From Streptomyces sp. NRRL F-5122 (GTDB lineage: Bacteria; Actinomycetota; Actinomycetes; Streptomycetales; Streptomycetaceae), in NCBI RefSeq assembly GCF_001507435.1, contig NZ_LMWH01000001.1:62001-126000 (forward strand): 64,000 nucleotides of DNA, written 5' to 3'. The position numbers were made by a program, and so were the translations under genes. The notes below the pieces were generated by a model. That model made no database searches, was not told the origin of the DNA, and was given only the letters and a program-made list of their open reading frames with translations. The number at the start of each line of letters is the position of its first letter. The first letter of the stretch is position 1. Positions 58,992 to 64,000 of this stretch are shown piece by piece.

Positions 58992-59492
58992 ATGTCCAGC
59001 GAATACGCCAAACAGCTCGGGGCCAAGCTCCGGGCGATCCGCACCCAGCAGGGCCTTTCCCTCCACGGTGTGGAGGAGAAGTCCCAGGGACGCTGGAAGG
59101 CGGTCGTGGTCGGTTCGTACGAGCGCGGAGACCGCGCCGTCACCGTGCAGCGCCTCGCCGAGCTGGCGGATTTCTACGGGGTCCCGGTGCAGGAGCTGCT
59201 GCCTGGCACCACCCCCGGTGGTGCCGCCGAGCCGCCGCCGAAGCTTGTCCTCGATCTTGAGCGGCTGGCCAATGTGCCGGCCGAGAAGGCGGGCCCGCTT
59301 CAGCGCTACGCCGCGACGATCCAGTCGCAGCGCGGAGACTACAACGGCAAGGTGCTGTCGATCCGCCAGGACGACCTGCGCACGCTCGCTGTCATCTACG
59401 ACCAGTCGCCCTCGGTCCTGACCGAGCAGCTGATCAGCTGGGGCGTACTGGACGCGGACGCGCGCCGCGCCGTCTCCCACGAAGAGAGCTGA
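58992..59492 (+). CDS. bldD: BldD, c-di-GMP-dependent master developmental regulator
   Basis: BldD represses sporulation genes during vegetative growth when dimerised by tetrameric c-di-GMP. The 166-residue protein has an XRE-type helix-turn-helix (about 7-70, VVVGSYERGDRAVTVQRL) and a C-terminal domain with the c-di-GMP-binding pair R114-G-D116 and R125-Q-D-D128 at the published positions. ATG 58992 has GGGGAG 4 nt upstream. It is transcribed away from pyrR and faces nusB across two terminators. Confidence 0.97.
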   Translation: MSSEYAKQLGAKLRAIRTQQGLSLHGVEEKSQGRWKAVVVGSYERGDRAVTVQRLAELADFYGVPVQELLPGTTPGGAAEPPPKLVLDLERLANVPAEKAGPLQRYAATIQSQRGDYNGKVLSIRQDDLRTLAVIYDQSPSVLTEQLISWGVLDADARRAVSHEES

Positions 59493-59517
59493 CCTCTCCA
59501 CCCTTCAGCAGAAACGT

Positions 59518-59567
59518 GCCGCCGGGTCGGCCGGAACCGCTTGGCTCCGGACGGGCCGGCGGCTTTT
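59518..59567 (+). terminator. Rho-independent terminator of bldD
   Basis: GCCGCCGG (59518-59525) pairs with CCGGCGGC (59556-59563), with an inner CCGGA/TCCGG stem, and is followed by TTTT, 26 bp after the bldD stop. Confidence 0.8.
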
Positions 59568-59592
59568 CGACGGTGTCGCGGCGCTCTCCACC

Positions 59593-59640
59593 AACGCCGG
59601 AGGGGCCCGCAGCACCTGTGCTGCGGGCCCCTCCGGCGTT
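59593..59640. terminator. Bidirectional terminator between bldD and nusB
   Basis: A perfect 23-bp inverted repeat (59593-59615 with 59618-59640; core GGGGCCCGCAGCAC) lies 9 bp beyond the nusB stop and serves the convergent nusB unit. Confidence 0.85.
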
Positions 59641-59648
59641 CGTGTACG

Positions 59649-60080
59649 TCAGCCCTCGCGGCGCAGGGACGGCTTGAGGTCCTTGAGCCGACCGAGCAGC
59701 CCATTGACGAACGAGGGCGACTCGTCCGTCGAGAACTCCTTGGCGAGCTGCACCATCTCGTCCAGCACCACGGCGTCGGGGGTCTCGTCGACCCAGATCA
59801 GCTCGTAGGCGCCGAGACGCAGGATGTTGCGGTCGACGACCGGCATCCGGTCGAGCGTCCAGCCGACCGCGTACTGCGCGATGAGCTCGTCGATGCGCCT
59901 TGCGTGCTCCGCGTAGCCCTCGACCAGCTGCATCGTGTACTCGCTCACCGGCGGCTGCCGGGTGTCGCCGCGCGAGTGCCGGATCCAGTCCGCGAGGACC
60001 GTGAGGACGTCGGCCCCGCGCTGGTCCCCCTCGAAGAGGATCTGGAAGGCGCGCTTACGGGCCGTATTACGGGCAGCCAC
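59649..60080 (-). CDS. nusB: Transcription antitermination factor NusB
   Basis: NusB binds boxA RNA with NusE (S10) during rRNA transcription. The 143-residue all-helical protein opens with ARNTARKRAFQILFEGDQRG, the Arg-rich RNA-binding helix, and has VVDRNILRLGAYEL and the C-terminal FVNGLLGRLKD. It starts 2 nt after the efp stop, so the two are co-translated, a widely conserved pair. Confidence 0.96.
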   Translation of the reverse strand: MAARNTARKRAFQILFEGDQRGADVLTVLADWIRHSRGDTRQPPVSEYTMQLVEGYAEHARRIDELIAQYAVGWTLDRMPVVDRNILRLGAYELIWVDETPDAVVLDEMVQLAKEFSTDESPSFVNGLLGRLKDLKPSLRREG

Positions 60081-60082
60081 GG

Positions 60083-60649
60083 TTAGCTGTTCACCCGGCC
60101 GAGGTAGTCGCTCGAGCGGGTGTCGACCTTGATCTTCTCACCGGTGGTGATGAAGAGCGGGACCTGGATCTGGTGACCGGTCTCCAGCGTGGCCGGCTTG
60201 GTGCCACCGGTGGAGCGGTCGCCCTGGACGCCCGGCTCGGTCTCGGCGACGGTCAGCTCGACGGCGGCCGGCAGCTCCACGAAGAGCACCTCGCCCTCGT
60301 GCTGCGCCACAACGGCCGTGAAGCCCTCGATCAGGAAGTTCGCCGTGTCGCCGACGGCCTTCGGGTCGATGTGCAGCTGGTCGTAGGTCTCCATGTCCAT
60401 GAAGACGAAGTATTCGCCGTCCTTGTACGAGAACTGCATGTCGCGCTTGTCGACAGTGGCCGTCTCGACCTTGACACCGGCGTTGAAGGTCTTGTCGACC
60501 ACCTTGCCGGAGAGCACGTTCTTGAGCTTGGTGCGCACGAATGCCGGGCCCTTGCCGGGCTTGACGTGCTGGAACTCGACGACGGACCAGAGCTGGCCGC
60601 CTTCGAGCTTGAGCACCATGCCGTTCTTGAGGTCGTTCGTGGAAGCCAC
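60083..60649 (-). CDS. efp: Elongation factor P
   Basis: EF-P relieves ribosome stalling at proline runs. The 188-residue three-domain protein has the tip loop [14 protein letters not shown] with Lys33 where other bacteria carry the modified residue, [17 protein letters not shown] core ([17 protein letters not shown]) and the C-terminal [18 protein letters not shown]. No EpmA/EpmB or EarP gene adjoins. It lies 45 bp behind the M24 peptidase homologue and 2 bp before nusB. Confidence 0.97.
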   Translation of the reverse strand: MASTNDLKNGMVLKLEGGQLWSVVEFQHVKPGKGPAFVRTKLKNVLSGKVVDKTFNAGVKVETATVDKRDMQFSYKDGEYFVFMDMETYDQLHIDPKAVGDTANFLIEGFTAVVAQHEGEVLFVELPAAVELTVAETEPGVQGDRSTGGTKPATLETGHQIQVPLFITTGEKIKVDTRSSDYLGRVNS

Positions 60650-60694
60650 GGTTGCGGAATCTCCTGGACTGACGTACGACCCCGGGGGCGCGCG

Positions 60695-61801
60695 CTAGAG
60701 CGCGAGCAGCTCCTTGGTCGTGATGGTGAGTAGCTCGGGTCCGCCGTCCGCCTCGGGGCGTACGACGAGCGTGTCATCGATCCGGACACCACCCCGGCCC
60801 GGGAGGTGGACCCCCGGTTCGACGGTGACCGGCACGCAAGCGTCCAGTTTACCCATGGCCGCGGGAGCCAACTGCGGGTCCTCGTCGATTTCGAGCCCCA
60901 CGCCGTGCCCCGTCAGCGCCGGGACGCCGCTCCCGTACCCGGCGGAGTCCAGTACCTGGCGCGCCGCGCGGTCCACGTCCCGGTAGGCGGCTCCGGGCGT
61001 CAACGCCTGCCGTCCGGCTCGCTGGGCTGCGAACACAAGATCATACAGCTCGATCTGCCAGTCGGCCGGAGAGGTGCCGATGACGAACGTACGGCCGATC
61101 TCGCAGCGGTAGCCGCGGTACGTGGCCCCGAGGCACACGGAGAGGAAGTCACCCTCCTCCACGCGCCGGTCGGTGGGGCGGTGACTGCGGCGGCCGGAGT
61201 TCGGACCGGTGGCGACGGAGGTGGTGAAGGCAGGTCCGTCGGCACCGTGGTCGACGAGGCGCCGTTCCAGTTCCAGGGCGAGGTGGCGCTCGGTGCGGCC
61301 CACCAGGATCGACTCCAGGAGCTCGCTCAGAGCCTGGTCGACGATCTCCGCTCCGATCCGCAGAAGGGCGATCTCCTCCTCGTCCTTCACCACACGCAGC
61401 TGCTCGACGGCGCCGCCGAGGTCGCCGAGCCGCAGCCTCGGGGCGACGGAGTTCATGGCCCGGTACCGGCCGACGGTCAGATGGTTCTCCTCGACCGCCA
61501 GGGACTCGGCGCCCTGCGCGGACGCGAGGTCGGCCGCGGCCACGGCCGTGTCGCCTGCGGGTACCGGCAGCACCTGCACCCGCACCGCCTCGTCCGGCCG
61601 TCCGTCGGCGTAGTGGTCGTCCAGCGGTCCGGTGCACACCAGCACGTCCTGGTCCATGCCCAGCAGCAGGACCGCACCCTCGGGCGCGGCGCCCGAGAGG
61701 TAGCGGACGTTGGCAGGGCGGGAGATCAGCGCGGTCGCGCTGCCACCCGCGCTGCAGCATTCTCTCAGCCGCTCGCGGCGGGCCGCGTACACCTCTGACA
61801 T
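60695..61801 (-). CDS. M24-family peptidase homologue with altered metal ligands
   Basis: The 368-residue protein has the creatinase/prolidase-type N-terminal domain (1-130) and an M24 pita-bread domain (about 135-360), and would normally be called Xaa-Pro aminopeptidase. Of the five canonical metal ligands (D, D, H, E, E) only His299 (ALTGHGVGLE) and Glu328 (VTVEPGVH) are standard. The first Asp is Cys223 (LSVCLGATYRGY), the second is Glu234 (CEIGRTF), and the last Glu is Asp342 (VRIDDT). It may be inactive, or use another metal or none. It sits directly before efp. Confidence 0.8.
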   Translation of the reverse strand: MSEVYAARRERLRECCSAGGSATALISRPANVRYLSGAAPEGAVLLLGMDQDVLVCTGPLDDHYADGRPDEAVRVQVLPVPAGDTAVAAADLASAQGAESLAVEENHLTVGRYRAMNSVAPRLRLGDLGGAVEQLRVVKDEEEIALLRIGAEIVDQALSELLESILVGRTERHLALELERRLVDHGADGPAFTTSVATGPNSGRRSHRPTDRRVEEGDFLSVCLGATYRGYRCEIGRTFVIGTSPADWQIELYDLVFAAQRAGRQALTPGAAYRDVDRAARQVLDSAGYGSGVPALTGHGVGLEIDEDPQLAPAAMGKLDACVPVTVEPGVHLPGRGGVRIDDTLVVRPEADGGPELLTITTKELLAL

Positions 61802-62037
61802 GACCCGAGCCTACGAGCGTCTGCCGGATGTCGCCGGTCCAGAGGTCCGGACGGGCGGCGGGCGCCGTCCGATGGCATTCCGGGCGTGTCGGCTCACCGC
61901 GCAAAGGCGGTCGAAAACCCTTGAGAACCCTGCCGTGGTGCGTCGGGGAGCGGCGGCCCCTTCCTGCCGCACGCCGGGCGGCCGACCTGGCCGAAGGCCG
62001 CCGGCGACGCCGCCCGCGACTCGCCCTCCGTGTCACC

Positions 62038-63003
62038 TCACCACGTCGGTGGGCTCGCGATCGAGCGCACCAGCACTTCGTCCAGAACCCGGGCCGTGCC
62101 CGGCACGTCGAGCTGGGAGTTGTCGATGATCGGCAGCCCCGAGCCGTACCAGCCGGCCATCCGCCCGTGGATGCGGGCGACCTCCTCGTCCGTGAGGCGG
62201 CGGTTGCCGGTGCGCTCCGCGTTGCGCTCCAGGACCACCTCCAGGCCGGGCAGCAGCACGACCGGCAGCAGACCGGGTCCCACGTGCCGCTTCCAGCCGC
62301 CGAGACCGACGACGGGGCGATCGGGAAAGACGGCGTCGTCGAGGATGCACGAGATGCCGTTGGCCAGGAAGTTGCGGGCCGCGAAGCCGCAGGTACGGCG
62401 GGCGAGACGATACTGCGCCTCCGAGTTGTCGTTCCACCCCGACTGCGGGTCGGCGAAGCCCGAGCGCACCCATTCGCGCACGTCGTCGAGGCTGATGTGG
62501 GCCGTGGGGACGCGGCGGTGGTCGGCCCAGTACTTCGCCACACTCGTCTTGCCCGCGCCCGCCGGGCCGATCAGCAGCACGGCGAGTGTGGTGGACGAGG
62601 GATCGGGCGCCCCGCTGGCCGGCGGGGCGCTCGGTATGCCGACCGGGCCACCGGGCGGAAGCTGGACGTGGCCCGTCGTGTCGGGAGCCGGAGGAACCGG
62701 CGGCTGCGGAGGCGGGACATGGGCGGACGGTGCTCCCGGCGGCATGGGCGCTCCCGCGAAGCCCGGCGCCGATGCGGGCGGGGGCTGCGGAGCGGGTACC
62801 GGGTGGCCGCCCGGCTGTCCCGGGTGGTGTGCGTCCGGTGACCAGTCGGTCCCCGAACCCTGCCCCGGCTGGTGGGGCGGCGGCAGCGGAGCTCCCACTG
62901 CGTGCTGCATCCGGTGCCACTCCGTCTCGTCGTCTTCGGGGCTCGGCTCGCCTCCGGCTCGCTCGCCGCTGTGGCGATCGCCGCCGGCAGCGGGGCTTGA
63001 CAC
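62038..63003 (-). CDS. Pro-rich protein with C-terminal P-loop kinase-like domain
   Basis: The 321-residue protein has a disordered N-terminal half (about 1-135), mostly Pro/Gly/Ala with PPHQPGQGSG-like runs. The C-terminal domain has Walker A LLIGPAGAGKTSVAKYWAD near 146, HISLDDVREWVRSGFADP and ...GWYGSGLPIIDNS. The fold resembles small-molecule kinases or zeta-toxin-like phosphotransferases. It lies between aroB and the M24 gene in the same direction, where aroK/aroQ-type genes often occur, but it is not AroK. Start at GTG 63003. Role unknown. Confidence 0.75.
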   Translation of the reverse strand: MSSPAAGGDRHSGERAGGEPSPEDDETEWHRMQHAVGAPLPPPHQPGQGSGTDWSPDAHHPGQPGGHPVPAPQPPPASAPGFAGAPMPPGAPSAHVPPPQPPVPPAPDTTGHVQLPPGGPVGIPSAPPASGAPDPSSTTLAVLLIGPAGAGKTSVAKYWADHRRVPTAHISLDDVREWVRSGFADPQSGWNDNSEAQYRLARRTCGFAARNFLANGISCILDDAVFPDRPVVGLGGWKRHVGPGLLPVVLLPGLEVVLERNAERTGNRRLTDEEVARIHGRMAGWYGSGLPIIDNSQLDVPGTARVLDEVLVRSIASPPTW

Positions 63004-63168
63004 CCCGCTCCCTACCGAACGGTACCGTCCCCGGCCGCCGTTGTGTGAACGGCCGGGGAGCGCCCGAAGTGCCCGTCGCCGCGGGCAAATCGGGTCAACC
63101 GCGCCGAGGGGAACGAGTCGCCCGCCGGACCGACCGGGGGCGCAACTGCCCCCTGCGGGCAGGCGCCG

Positions 63169-64000
<832 letters not shown>

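Overview
The window is about 72% G+C, almost every gene uses G or C at the third codon position, and it carries bldD, an actinobacterial integration host factor (mihF/sIHF), an actinobacterial helicase-less PriA, GuaB1 and LLM-type F420 oxidoreductases. This is the core chromosome of a Streptomyces. From memory the gene order on the right half follows the S. coelicolor SCO147x-SCO149x region. I see no rRNA, tRNA, CRISPR array, insertion sequence or prophage.

Layout. 1-1.6 kb: the start of an amino-acid permease running off the left edge, a decayed gene, and a small P-loop kinase. 1.9-6.3 kb: a TPR/AAA+ ATPase and two CNNM/CBS membrane proteins. 6.5-11.6 kb: a co-directional PH-domain/hisG/hisE/ribH/ribBA/ribM/ribE block behind an FMN riboswitch. 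11.6-20 kb: accessory genes (ROK regulator with MFS exporter, thioesterase, secreted alginate-lyase-like enzyme, NCS2 nucleobase permease, DUF5995 protein, F420 oxidoreductase). 20-22.6 kb: davA-davB, the monooxygenase route of lysine degradation. 23.4-30.1 kb: a GntR-controlled ABC importer next to a HAD/EEP fusion hydrolase, the most system-like novelty in the window. 30-41 kb: Lrp regulator, guaB1, orphan barstar, SorC-type regulator, rpe, a TetR/SDR/ALDH group, rsmB and fmt. 41-64 kb: an HTH protein and then housekeeping genes: priA, metK, coaBC, rpoZ, gmk, mihF, the pyrimidine operon (pyrR-pyrB-pyrC-X-carA-carB, then pyrD-pyrF), bldD on the opposite strand, nusB, efp, an M24 peptidase homologue, a Pro-rich P-loop protein and the start of the shikimate genes (aroB, cut by the right edge).

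How it works together. The right half links nucleotide supply (pyr operon, gmk, coaBC), one-carbon and SAM supply (metK, fmt), RNA polymerase (rpoZ), translation (efp, fmt, rsmB), nucleoid structure (mihF) and developmental control (bldD). RNA-level control is visible at two places: the FMN riboswitch before ribE, and a PyrR-binding hairpin that buries the pyrR ribosome-binding site. Accessory catabolic units each sit next to a local regulator with a readable palindrome (ROK/MFS, GntR/ABC importer, TetR/SDR).

Limits: all assignments come from reading protein motifs and DNA symmetry by eye. Starts were moved to the codon with the best ribosome-binding site or family-like N-terminus. No database search was possible.
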